A stretch of DNA of 64,000 nucleotides, from contig NZ_JAFLNH010000004.1 in assembly GCF_018361265.1 (NCBI RefSeq), forward strand, positions 496,001 through 560,000. Reading direction: 5' to 3'. The DNA is from Mycobacterium sp. SM1 (GTDB lineage: Bacteria > Actinomycetota > Actinomycetes > Mycobacteriales > Mycobacteriaceae). The position numbers and the translations under genes were made by a program. Shown piece by piece: positions 53,496 to 62,027 of this stretch (the stretch's first letter is position 1; every line of letters starts with the position of its first letter). The notes under the pieces were generated by a model. That model worked only from the letters and a program-made list of their open reading frames with translations. It was not told the origin of the DNA and ran no database searches.

Positions 53496-54898
53496 GCGGC
53501 CGCAACCACGATTACGACGTGGTGGTCATCGGCGGGGGGCCGGGTGGTTACGCGGCGGCACTCTACGGCGCCTCGGCGGGCCTGTCTATTGCGCTCGTCG
53601 AGAGCGACACGGTCGGCGGCACCTGCCTGAATCGGGGCTGCATCCCCGCCAAAGCGCTACTGCACACCGCCGAGGTGTACCGAACCACCGCGCACGCGGC
53701 GGATTTCGGGATCCGCGCCGGCGGCTCCGGCGCTCTGACGGCCGACTGGACGCGGGTCGCGGAGCGCACCACGGGGATCGTCGACCGGCTGGTGGGCGGG
53801 CTGACGGGTCTGATCAAAAAACGCAAGGTCGAACTGGTCTCCGGGCGGGGCCGGCTGACGGCCTCCGGCGGGGTGTCGGTGGACGGCACGTCGCTGCGCG
53901 GGCGGGCGGTGATCCTGGCGACCGGGTCGGTGCCGCGGACCCTTCCCGGTTTCGAGTTCGAGGGGGAGCGGATCGTCAGCTCCGACCACAGCACCCGCAG
54001 TGCCAGCCTGCCGGGCCGGGTCGCGGTCATCGGCGGTGGCGTCATCGGCTCGGAGTTCGCGTCGATGTTCACCGATGTCGGTGCGCAGACCACGCTGCTG
54101 GAGGCGCTGCCCGGGGGCATCCTTCCAATCGGTCCGGACCCGGAGCTCGCCGACGTGCTGCGCCGGGCTCTTGTCAAGCGGGGCACCACGATTCACGCCG
54201 GAGCGAAAGTGAGCCCACCCGAAAGGTCAGACGGCGGAGTCGTTCTCGGATTCGAAGCCAACGGCACGCCGGAGAAGATCGAGGTCGACCAGGTGCTGGT
54301 GGCGGTCGGACGCCGCCCGGCAACCGCGGACATGGGGCTGGCCGAAGCGGGAGTCCGCGTCTCGGACAAGGGATTCATCGACGTCGACACCACCACGATG
54401 GCCACCACTCGGCCGGGTGTCTACGCGGTCGGCGACGTGGTCGACACGTGCGGCCTTGCGCACGTCGCCTACGCCGAGGCGATCGTGGCGATCAAGGCGA
54501 TCCTCGGCGAGAGACCCGTTCCGGTCGACTATGCGCGCATCCCGTGGGTGGTCTACACCCATCCCGAGGTCGCCTGGACCGGCTACACCGAGGCGGGCGC
54601 CCGGGCCGCGGGCTATGACGTCGTGGTGCACAAGCACAAGTTCGCCGGCAACGGCCGGGCCATGATCATCGGCGACACCGACGGGATGGTAAAAGTCGTC
54701 GCCCAGCGCGACGGGCCCATCCTGGGCGTCCATATCGTCGGGCCGTGGGCGAGCGAACTGCTCGCGGAAAGCTACCTGGCGGTCAATTGGCAGGCCCTGC
54801 CCGAAGAAGTTGGCGCGTTCATCCATCCGCACCCCAGCCTCTCGGAGGCCGTGGGTGAGACGATGCTCGCCCTCACCGGGCGCGCCCTGCACGGCTGA
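53492..54898 (+). CDS. lpdA: Dihydrolipoamide dehydrogenase (E3)
   Basis: 468-residue FAD disulfide oxidoreductase. FAD loop VVIGGGPGGYAAA (about 11-23), redox-active CLNRGC (C45, C50), NAD loop VIGGGVIGSEF, and active-site C-terminal HPHPSLSE. It re-oxidises lipoyl groups of the E2 encoded next. ATG overlaps the E1 beta stop. Confidence 0.93.
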   Translation: MSGRNHDYDVVVIGGGPGGYAAALYGASAGLSIALVESDTVGGTCLNRGCIPAKALLHTAEVYRTTAHAADFGIRAGGSGALTADWTRVAERTTGIVDRLVGGLTGLIKKRKVELVSGRGRLTASGGVSVDGTSLRGRAVILATGSVPRTLPGFEFEGERIVSSDHSTRSASLPGRVAVIGGGVIGSEFASMFTDVGAQTTLLEALPGGILPIGPDPELADVLRRALVKRGTTIHAGAKVSPPERSDGGVVLGFEANGTPEKIEVDQVLVAVGRRPATADMGLAEAGVRVSDKGFIDVDTTTMATTRPGVYAVGDVVDTCGLAHVAYAEAIVAIKAILGERPVPVDYARIPWVVYTHPEVAWTGYTEAGARAAGYDVVVHKHKFAGNGRAMIIGDTDGMVKVVAQRDGPILGVHIVGPWASELLAESYLAVNWQALPEEVGAFIHPHPSLSEAVGETMLALTGRALHG

Positions 54899-54909
54899 GA
54901 CGGAGGATC

Positions 54910-56214
54910 ATGGCAGACGACGTGCACGTGGTGACCATGCCGAAACTCGGTGAGACGGTCACCGAGGGCACCGTGTCACGGTGGTTGAAGTCGATCGGCG
55001 ACCCGGTCGCCTTCGACGATCCGCTGCTGGAGGTCGCCACCGACAAGGTCGACTCGGAGGTGCCCAGCCCGTATGACGGGGTGCTGCTGGACGTGCTGGT
55101 CGCAGAGGGCGAAACCGTTCCGGTGGGCACCGAGCTCGCCCGGATCGGCCCGGCCGGGGCCGCTGCTGGCGGCGGGGCTCCCGCCACGCCGCCGGCCACC
55201 GCCCCCGCGCAGCCCGCCGCGGCCCCGGCCGAGCCGGTTGCGCAAGCGCCCACCACCACGCTGACGGCATCCGCGCCGCCCGGGCGCGCGCACCCGGGCA
55301 ACGGCGGGAGATCCTTGCTGTCTCCGGTCGTGCGCCGCCTGGCCGCGGACAACAACATCGACCTGACAACCGTGTCGGGTTCGGGCGCGGGTGGGCGGAT
55401 CACCCGCGAAGACGTCGTCGCGGCCATCGCCGCCCGCGTCGGTGCGCCGCCGGTGGCTCCCGTCACCGCTGCGCCCGTCACGCCCGCCCCGGCAGCGGCG
55501 GCGGGGGACCGTGAGGAGGTGGTGCCGCTGTCGCGGATCCGGTTGCTCACCGCCGAGCGGATGCTGCAGTCGCGGCAGATCTCACCGCACGTGTGGACCT
55601 CCGTGGAGGTCGACCTGGAGCGGGTCGAACAGGTTCGGCGGCGGCACAAGGAGCAGTTCCAAAAACACGAGGGCGCCTCCCTGACGTATCTGGCCTTCAT
55701 CGCCAGGGCGACCGTCGACGCGCTGCGCGCCTTCCCGGCGGTGAACTCCTCACTCGACATGGTCGGCAAGACGATGACGCTGCACCGCTACGTGAACCTG
55801 GCCATCGCCGTCGACCTCAACGAGCAGGGGCTGATGGCGCCGGTGATCAAAGACGCCGACGCACTCAATTTGCGCGGCCTCGCGCGGGCCATCAGGAGAG
55901 TTGGTGACGCCGCGAAAGCGAAAAAGCTTACCGCCGACGACCTGTCCGGCTCGACGTTCACGATCACCAACCCCGGGCCGCTGGGCAGCTACGCGTCGGC
56001 GGCGATCATCAACCAGCCCAACGTCGCGATCATGTCCACCGACGCTGTGGCGCGCCGGCCGGCCGTCGTCGGCGACGCGATCGCCATCCACCACATGTGC
56101 ATCCTCGGGCTCTCCTATGACCACCGCGCGTTCGACGGTGTCACCGCTTCCCGATTTTTGATGTATGTTCGCGATGCACTGCAAGACCGGGATTGGGAGA
56201 CCGAACTGGGGTGA
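54910..56214 (+). CDS. 2-oxoacid dehydrogenase E2 (dihydrolipoamide acyltransferase)
   Basis: 434-residue E2 with one lipoyl domain (lipoyl-Lys46 in EVATDKVDSEV), an Ala/Pro linker (residues ~80-130), an E3/E1-binding domain (LLSPVVRRLAADNNIDLTTVSGSG, about 137-160), a second Pro/Ala linker, and a catalytic domain with SYDHRAFDG. E2 follows E3, unlike most pyruvate dehydrogenase operons. Confidence 0.92.
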   Translation: MADDVHVVTMPKLGETVTEGTVSRWLKSIGDPVAFDDPLLEVATDKVDSEVPSPYDGVLLDVLVAEGETVPVGTELARIGPAGAAAGGGAPATPPATAPAQPAAAPAEPVAQAPTTTLTASAPPGRAHPGNGGRSLLSPVVRRLAADNNIDLTTVSGSGAGGRITREDVVAAIAARVGAPPVAPVTAAPVTPAPAAAAGDREEVVPLSRIRLLTAERMLQSRQISPHVWTSVEVDLERVEQVRRRHKEQFQKHEGASLTYLAFIARATVDALRAFPAVNSSLDMVGKTMTLHRYVNLAIAVDLNEQGLMAPVIKDADALNLRGLARAIRRVGDAAKAKKLTADDLSGSTFTITNPGPLGSYASAAIINQPNVAIMSTDAVARRPAVVGDAIAIHHMCILGLSYDHRAFDGVTASRFLMYVRDALQDRDWETELG

Positions 56215-56222
56215 GCAAGCCG

Positions 56223-56300
56223 ATGGGCGGCAACCGCGCCGATGCCGGCGCCGCCTGGTGGTCGACGGGCCGTCAGCCCGGTGGACCCGTCTGGGGTTGA
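56223..56300 (+). CDS. Possible 25-residue small protein
   Basis: A 25-codon frame (MGGNRADAGAAWWSTGRQPG..., ending PVWG) starts 8 bases after a GGGGTGAG site at the E2 end and stops 3 bp before the next gene. It is Trp-rich, with WW and a C-terminal WG. It may be translated and coupled to the next gene, or be a chance frame. Confidence 0.35.
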   Translation: MGGNRADAGAAWWSTGRQPGGPVWG

Positions 56301-56303
56301 CGA

Positions 56304-58124
56304 ATGGCCACCGTAGTGCCGATCGACGAGTTCGTCGCAGACGCCGGGTATCCGGGGGATCCCGGCTTTGCCGGCGATTCGGCGCCCTGGCTCAGCGAGC
56401 CGTACTCGCGGTTCCGGACCGAGGATCAGCGCCGCTTTTGGTTTCTGGACTTTCACTGGCCGCGGGGGCTCACCCCGATGGGCCTGATCAGCATGGTCGA
56501 CTACGCCTGGGGTACCCAACATGCGGCGGAGCACCTGCCGCTGCCGTCGGGACGCGGCATTGCCGTGCGCACCGCCGCAACGCACACCTACGCCGCAGAG
56601 ATCCCCCTCGATTCGACGGCAGGCCACAGCGACCGAGCGGCGCGGTTCGCCCAGGCCCTGCCGGTCTTCATCCGGGACTTCCACCGGATTTGGCGTGCGC
56701 GTCGCACCGAGATCGACGAGGAGTGGCAGCGCCTTCGCCGCGCCGACCTGGCCGGCATGTCACGCGAGCAGCTGCGCGATCATCTGCTGCGGGCCCGAGC
56801 CCACCACCGGCGGGCATGGGAGATCCACTTCGAGTTGATGTACCCGCTGCTGGCCAATTACCTGGCCTTTCGGGGCCTGTGCGTCGAGCTGGGTATCGAT
56901 CCGGCCGACATCTGCCAATTCCTCGAGCGCGGCGACACCCGGATTATGGCGACGGACCGCGAGCTGTGGCGGCTGGCGGAGTCGGCCCGCAGCGCCGGGC
57001 TGGACGCCATTTTCGCGGCCACCCCGCCCGAGCGGCTGGCGGTGACGCTCGCCAGGGCGGGCGGCCGGGCCGCGGGCTGGCTGTCGGAGTTCGAGGACTT
57101 TCTGAACATCTACGGGTGGCGGACCGAGGGGATCGACGACATCGCGCTGCCCAGCTGGGTCGAGGATCCCACATCGCCGTTGGGCACGATCAGGACCTTT
57201 TTGCAGATGCCAGCCCCGCACGACTTCACGGCCGCGCGGGCGGCGGCCACAGAGGCGCGTCAGAGCGCGCTCGACGCGGCACGATCCAAGCTGACACGAG
57301 AAGAGCAGGCGGCCTTCGACGCCGGGCTGGTGTCCTGCCAGCAGGCCAATTTCACCTGGTGGAACGAGGAACACGATTACTACATTGACCTGCGCGCGAT
57401 GTTGCCGCTGCGCCGGGCTTGCTTGGCCGTTGCCGAGGCGCTGGGGGCCGACCAGCCCGACGACACGATATTCCTGTTCTGGCCGGAAATCCTGGCGCTG
57501 CTTGACGGGGAGGCCGATCTTCGCGGATTCAAGACCCTGATCACCGAACGCCGCCAGTACTTCAGCTACTGGCGCCAGCGCCGGGCCACGATGCCCAAGG
57601 TGCTGGGCACGGTGCCGGACACCATCACCGATCCGATTTTGATCGAGGTCTTCGGGCTCAATAAGCACTTCCTGCACGCGGTGCGTACCGGGGGCGCGGA
57701 CGCCCCGGTGGAGACGTTGCGCGGTGTGCCCGCCGCCGGCGGTCGTGCGCGCGGACCCGTGCGGGTGCTCAGCAACGCCGACGCCCTGCACCAAATCGAA
57801 TCGGGTGAGGTGTTGGTGTGCGAGTCGACGTCGCCCAACTGGACCCCGGCGTTCGCGAAGATCGCGGGCTGTGTTTGCGACGAGGGCGGCTCGCTGTCGC
57901 ACGCGGCGATCGTCGGCCGGGAGTATGGCGTGCCGACCGTCACGGCGGTCGGCCTCGCCACGGCCCTGATCCGGGATGGTGACGAGGTGGAGGTCGACGG
58001 GTCGACCGGTGACGTCTTCATTTACCGGCGCCGCGACGACGCACGACCCGAGACGCCGAAGCCCGAGACGCCGAAGCCCGAGACGCCGAAGCCCGAGACG
58101 CCGAAGCCCGAGACGCCGACATGA
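56304..58124 (+). CDS. PEP-synthase-like mobile-domain subunit (phenylphosphate synthase subunit 1-like)
   Basis: 606-residue protein. The N-terminal ~450 residues are helical and unique; the C-terminal ~100 form the swivelling PEP-utiliser domain with catalytic His533 in GGSLSHAAIVGREYGVP. It has no ATP-grasp domain; that is the next gene. This split matches phenylphosphate synthase of Thauera (70- and 40-kDa subunits). It ends in five copies of PETPK coded by a 15-bp repeat. ATGA overlap downstream. A role in phosphorylating a phenol is inferred, not shown. Confidence 0.65.
   Translation: MATVVPIDEFVADAGYPGDPGFAGDSAPWLSEPYSRFRTEDQRRFWFLDFHWPRGLTPMGLISMVDYAWGTQHAAEHLPLPSGRGIAVRTAATHTYAAEIPLDSTAGHSDRAARFAQALPVFIRDFHRIWRARRTEIDEEWQRLRRADLAGMSREQLRDHLLRARAHHRRAWEIHFELMYPLLANYLAFRGLCVELGIDPADICQFLERGDTRIMATDRELWRLAESARSAGLDAIFAATPPERLAVTLARAGGRAAGWLSEFEDFLNIYGWRTEGIDDIALPSWVEDPTSPLGTIRTFLQMPAPHDFTAARAAATEARQSALDAARSKLTREEQAAFDAGLVSCQQANFTWWNEEHDYYIDLRAMLPLRRACLAVAEALGADQPDDTIFLFWPEILALLDGEADLRGFKTLITERRQYFSYWRQRRATMPKVLGTVPDTITDPILIEVFGLNKHFLHAVRTGGADAPVETLRGVPAAGGRARGPVRVLSNADALHQIESGEVLVCESTSPNWTPAFAKIAGCVCDEGGSLSHAAIVGREYGVPTVTAVGLATALIRDGDEVEVDGSTGDVFIYRRRDDARPETPKPETPKPETPKPETPKPETPT
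58047..58120 (+). repeat. 15-bp minisatellite coding for PETPK
   Basis: Five tandem units of CCCGAGACGCCGAAG at 58047, 58062, 58077, 58092 and 58107 (the last with a changed end). They encode the flexible C-terminal tail of the 606-residue protein. Copy number is likely variable. Confidence 0.85.
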
Positions 58125-59200
58125 GCCGGTTCATCGCCTGGCTGGAGGACGTGGATCCGGCGTCGGCGATCGCCATCGCCGGGGCGAAGATGGGTCGCCT
58201 CACCGAGTTGGCGCGCATCGGCATGAAGGTGCCGCGCGGTTTCACCATCACCGTCGACGCCTATGCCTATCAATGCGCCGAGTCCGGCCTGGATGCCGTT
58301 ATCGACGAACACCTGTCGACGATCACCGCGCCCGTCGACCGCGAGCGGCTCACGGCAGTCGCGGATACCATCCGCACCGCGTTCGAGCACACCCCGGTGC
58401 AGCCGAAGCTCGCTACCGCCATCGGTGACGCGTACGCCGATTTGGCCTTCCGCTGCCTCGACGTCGGTCAACCGGTGGCGGTCCGCAGTTCGGCGACCGG
58501 GGAGGACAGCGCCCAAGCCAGCTTCGCCGGCATCTTCGACACCTACCTGGGCGTCTCGGGCGAGACCCAGGTGCTCGACGCCGTCCGGCGGTGCTGGGCC
58601 AGCCTCTTTTCGGCCCGGGCGCTGTCCTATCGCCTCGAGCACGGGCGCTCGCACCACGACATGCCGATGGCGGTAGGCGTGCTTGAACTGATTCCCGCAC
58701 GGGTGTCCGGCGTCGCATTTTCCCTCCATCCGGTCTCGGGTAAGCGCGACCGGATGGTGATCGAGGGCACCTGGGGATGGGGCGAGGCCGTCGTGCAGGG
58801 CGTGGTGACGCCCGACCACGTCGAAGTGGGCAAGGGCGATCGGCGCGTGCTGGCCTATTACGTCGCGGACAAGCGGGTGGTGTCCACCTTCGACTACGCC
58901 AGGGGTGGCGTTGTCCAAACCGACATGCCCGATCGCTTCCGTGCCGCTCGGGTCCTCGACGAGGAGGAGATCGCGGCGATCGCCAACGCGGTCTGCGCGA
59001 TCGAAGATCACTTCGGGTATCCGGTGGATGTGGAATGGGTGATCGAACGGACGCGCCGCGCGGGGGAACCGGTCGTCATCGTGCAGACCCGGCCGGTGAC
59101 GGCGGCCACCGGACCCGGCGTCGCGGCGATCGGCGAGTCCGGGGCCACGTGGGATCCGAGCGTCTATGCCGCCAAATACGCGTTCGGCGGACCGCCATGA
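58121..59200 (+). CDS. PEP/pyruvate-binding ATP-grasp subunit (phenylphosphate synthase subunit 2-like)
   Basis: 359-residue PPDK N-terminal (ATP-grasp) domain: GAKMGRLTELARIGMKVPRGF, then VRSSATGEDSAQASFAG (nucleotide loop), and EWVIERTRR...VIVQTRPV. It would bind ATP and phosphorylate the His of the previous protein. It lacks the swivel and PEP/pyruvate barrel domains. Overlaps the upstream and downstream genes by 4 bp each (ATGA). Rifampicin-phosphotransferase-like and PEP-synthase alternatives cannot be excluded. Confidence 0.7.
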   Translation: MSRFIAWLEDVDPASAIAIAGAKMGRLTELARIGMKVPRGFTITVDAYAYQCAESGLDAVIDEHLSTITAPVDRERLTAVADTIRTAFEHTPVQPKLATAIGDAYADLAFRCLDVGQPVAVRSSATGEDSAQASFAGIFDTYLGVSGETQVLDAVRRCWASLFSARALSYRLEHGRSHHDMPMAVGVLELIPARVSGVAFSLHPVSGKRDRMVIEGTWGWGEAVVQGVVTPDHVEVGKGDRRVLAYYVADKRVVSTFDYARGGVVQTDMPDRFRAARVLDEEEIAAIANAVCAIEDHFGYPVDVEWVIERTRRAGEPVVIVQTRPVTAATGPGVAAIGESGATWDPSVYAAKYAFGGPP

Positions 59201-59859
59201 CGATGCGGGCGCTGGTGCTCGACTTCGGCGGCCCGGTGCTGCTCACCCCCTTCGAGGTGGTGCGGGGCTTCGAGCGCCGACTCGGTGTGGCGCCCGGAAC
59301 ATTCGATTGGACCGGGCCCTTCGACCCCGCTCGGGACTCGCTGTGGCGCAGGATGCTGGCCGGGGAGATCCGCGAGCAGGAGTATTGGGCTGCCCGAGCC
59401 GAGGAGGTGGCCGCGGTGACCGGACGCCCGGGCGTGCGCGCGATGATGGCCCAGTTGTACCCGGTTGACGTGGTCGACTCGCTGATTCGTCGCCAGGCGC
59501 GCGAAACGGTGCGCGCCGCCAAGGCGGCTGGACTGCGGACCGCCGTGCTGACCAATGACCTCGCCAGTTACTTCGGCGACGAGTGGATCGGTCGCGTGAC
59601 CTTTCTGAACGAGGTCGACGTGGTGATCGATTGCTCCCGAACGGGTGTGCTCAAACCCGACCCGGCCGCGTACCGGCCCGTCTTGGACGCGCTCGCGATC
59701 CCGGCCGGGTTGGCGCTGTTCGTCGACGACCAGCCCGGAAACACCGACGCCGCGCGGGCGCTCGGCATGCCGACGCTGCTCTTCGACGTGACCAGGCCCG
59801 CGACGTCCTACCGTGAGGTTATCCAGTCGCTGCGGCTGCATGAGCTGGATCAGGTGTAG
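59197..59859 (+). CDS. HAD-superfamily hydrolase
   Basis: 220-residue HAD phosphatase-like protein. Motif I LDFGGP (nucleophile Asp9; the second Asp is Gly, typical of a subset), motif II AVLTNDL, motif III Lys in VLKPDPAAY and motif IV FVDDQPGN. A phosphatase of the HAD type is also the delta subunit of phenylphosphate carboxylase; here it follows the synthase-like pair with a 4-bp overlap. Substrate unknown. Confidence 0.8.
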   Translation: MTMRALVLDFGGPVLLTPFEVVRGFERRLGVAPGTFDWTGPFDPARDSLWRRMLAGEIREQEYWAARAEEVAAVTGRPGVRAMMAQLYPVDVVDSLIRRQARETVRAAKAAGLRTAVLTNDLASYFGDEWIGRVTFLNEVDVVIDCSRTGVLKPDPAAYRPVLDALAIPAGLALFVDDQPGNTDAARALGMPTLLFDVTRPATSYREVIQSLRLHELDQV

Positions 59860-59943
59860 CACCGCACACCAGAGCGCCGAACACGCCCGCCGGTCGACTG
59901 CCGAGGCGATGGTCATCGGCGGCCCGAAAGAGAAGGTGCTGCT

Positions 59944-60801
59944 TTAGTCCCGGCCGCGCGCCTCGGCGACCGGGTGGCGGCCGTCGCGGTGTTCGACGAG
60001 CAGCTTGAGCGTGTCGGCGACGCCCAGGTCGTTGCGGTCTTTGAGCGGTGCCCAGCGCTCGAGCGCCGCGGCGGCGCCGAGCGCCAACCCGGTGGGCAGC
60101 CCGGCGGCGCACAGGGTATCGGCTACCTCGCGCATTTCCGGCGCCCATCGCCAGGCCTTGGCCGCCACCTCGGGGAAGTGGTCGACATCGGCGAGGGGGA
60201 AACTGCGCAGCAGGGCCGCCTCCCGGGTGAGGTATTCGCCGACCCCGTGCCCGGCGGCCAAGGCGTGCGCCACGGCGGCCAGCACGCGGCTGGCCTTCTG
60301 ATACGACGCGTAGGCCATCTTCAGCGCGGAGGCCTGCCCGATGCCGCCGGGCAGCGTCACCACCTCCAGCGCGGTGCCCTCGAACAAGTTGGGTAACCCG
60401 CGGGCATCACCGGACAGATACAGCCGGGTGGTGCCGCGCCGTCGGGGCGGTGGACCGATGATGCCGCCATCTACTACTCGAGCTGCGGGTAGCGCTGCGG
60501 CGATGCGCTGCACCCGGGCCGGGGAGATGGCGTTCGCCTCGACGTAGATACCCGGGTACCCGGAAACCGCGCGGGCCACGTCCTCGGCATGCGCGGGCGG
60601 GCAGATCGACAACACGACATCCGTGCCGTCCAGGGCGGCGGTCAGCCCGTTGTGCTCCTCGAGCCCGGCCTCGGCGGCGCGCCGGCGGGTGGCGGCGCTG
60701 CGCCCCGCGGCCACCCAGCGCACCGTGGCACCGCCGGATACGGCCTGCCGGCCGACCGCGGCACCCATCGCGCCCGGATGCAACAACGTCACGACGGTCA
60801 T
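59944..60801 (-). CDS. 6-phosphogluconate/beta-hydroxyacid dehydrogenase-like NAD(P)-binding protein (DUF1932)
   Basis: 285 residues. N-terminal Rossmann fold begins VVTLLHPGAMGAAVG (GxMGxxxG-type), followed by VLSICPPAHAEDVA and the family's helical C-terminal half (SALKMAYASYQKASRVLAAVA). ATG 60801 is favoured over the longer frame to 60864 because the Rossmann strand begins there. Function not known; convergent with the HAD gene. Confidence 0.75.
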   Translation of the reverse strand: MTVVTLLHPGAMGAAVGRQAVSGGATVRWVAAGRSAATRRRAAEAGLEEHNGLTAALDGTDVVLSICPPAHAEDVARAVSGYPGIYVEANAISPARVQRIAAALPAARVVDGGIIGPPPRRRGTTRLYLSGDARGLPNLFEGTALEVVTLPGGIGQASALKMAYASYQKASRVLAAVAHALAAGHGVGEYLTREAALLRSFPLADVDHFPEVAAKAWRWAPEMREVADTLCAAGLPTGLALGAAAALERWAPLKDRNDLGVADTLKLLVEHRDGRHPVAEARGRD

Positions 60802-60894
60802 CGGCCCGATCATAGGCACCCGGGCGGGGCGGCCCGTTCCCTGGGCCCGGCCTAGGCATGCCAACTATGCCGGGGTCGGCTAGCCAGGCAGTCC

Positions 60895-60911
60895 GTCCCA
60901 CCCAACGGAAC
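60895..60911. promoter_or_regulatory. Candidate IclR operator, site F (one mismatch)
   Basis: GTCCC-N7-GGAAC in the divergent region between the dehydrogenase-like gene and iclR3. Confidence 0.45.
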
Positions 60912-60984
60912 GCACTTGTTGCTAGTATCACGGTGGTAGCGCATTGTGATAGGTACCACATCCGGTGGTGACGAGGAGGTCTGC

Positions 60985-61848
60985 GTGATCGAGAGCATGG
61001 CGACGCCGGTGAGCGGTCTGCACTCGGTGGCGACGGCGCTTGACTTGCTGGACTGCTTCGGGACGCAGGAAGAGTTGGGCGTGTCCGACCTTAGCCGCCG
61101 GCTCGGCGTCGCCAAGAGCACCGTGCATCGGTTGCTGACAACGCTGTGCTCGCGGGGATTCGCCGAGCGCAACCCGGAAACCGGTCGGTATCGGCTGGGG
61201 CTGCACCTCTATGAGCTGGGCACACTGGCGATCGGCCGCTACGGTCTGCGCCGCGCGGCGATGCCGCTCCTGTACGAGCTGCAGCAGCGCAGCGGGTGCA
61301 CCGTGCACCTTGCGGTCGCGGACGGGGCCGACGTGATTCAGCTGGAGCGGCTGGAAAGTGGGCGCTGCACGCCGCTGTTTTCCACGGTTGCGCGCCGACA
61401 GCCGGTGCACAGCACCGCCTGCGGCAAAGCGATCGCGGCGTTTGACCCTAGCTGTGCCACGGCGCGAATGCGCGCGGGCTTCCCGGAACTTACGCCGTCA
61501 ACGATCCGCAGCGCCGGTGAGTTCGAGCGTGACCTGGCGCTGACGCGGCGGCGCGGTTTCGCGCTGAACCACGACGAGACCCGAGCCGGGCTGACCTCGG
61601 TCGGCGTGCCGGTGCGCGACCGCTCCGGTCAGGCGTTTGCCGCGCTGTCCGTCGTCGCGCCGACCGCTTACGCCGAGCGTCACATCGACCGGCACGCACG
61701 ACTGGCGAGCCTCGCCGCGGTGAAGCTGGCCAAAACGGTGGCCGTTGACCCCACCCAGCCGACCCGTTCGGGGCCAAAAGCGCGCTCGCGCAGCATTGGT
61801 AACGACGATCGGCCCGGTCAGGCCGTGGGCGTGCCGGCGGCGAGTTGA
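60985..61848 (+). CDS. IclR-family transcriptional regulator 3
   Basis: 287-residue IclR protein. HTH VSDLSRRLGVAKSTVHRLL (about residues 34-52), then effector domain with VHLAVADGADV and STACGKAIAAF. GTG 60985 is chosen because GAGGAGG ends 5 bases upstream; a longer frame to 60946 and an ATG at 60997 are alternatives. It has an extended, basic C-terminus (~25 residues). It immediately precedes the tmo operon, with site F upstream and site C between them. Confidence 0.88.
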   Translation: MIESMATPVSGLHSVATALDLLDCFGTQEELGVSDLSRRLGVAKSTVHRLLTTLCSRGFAERNPETGRYRLGLHLYELGTLAIGRYGLRRAAMPLLYELQQRSGCTVHLAVADGADVIQLERLESGRCTPLFSTVARRQPVHSTACGKAIAAFDPSCATARMRAGFPELTPSTIRSAGEFERDLALTRRRGFALNHDETRAGLTSVGVPVRDRSGQAFAALSVVAPTAYAERHIDRHARLASLAAVKLAKTVAVDPTQPTRSGPKARSRSIGNDDRPGQAVGVPAAS

Positions 61849-61896
61849 CCTGACGAGGCGCCCGCGGCGGGCGGCGCAACACGGATCGACTGTGAT

Positions 61897-61913
61897 GTTC
61901 CTCATCGTGGAAC
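61897..61913. promoter_or_regulatory. Candidate IclR operator, site C
   Basis: Perfect GTTCC-N7-GGAAC, about 115 bp upstream of the tmoA start at 62028. Confidence 0.6.
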
Positions 61914-62027
61914 GCGCGTTGACGCCGTGTCGGGACGGGCCAAGACTTCCACGCATGGGTCCGTTGCAAACGGATCCGAGCGCCAAACCGGACCCTTGCT
62001 GTGCGGTCCCGAGGACAGGAGCTAACA

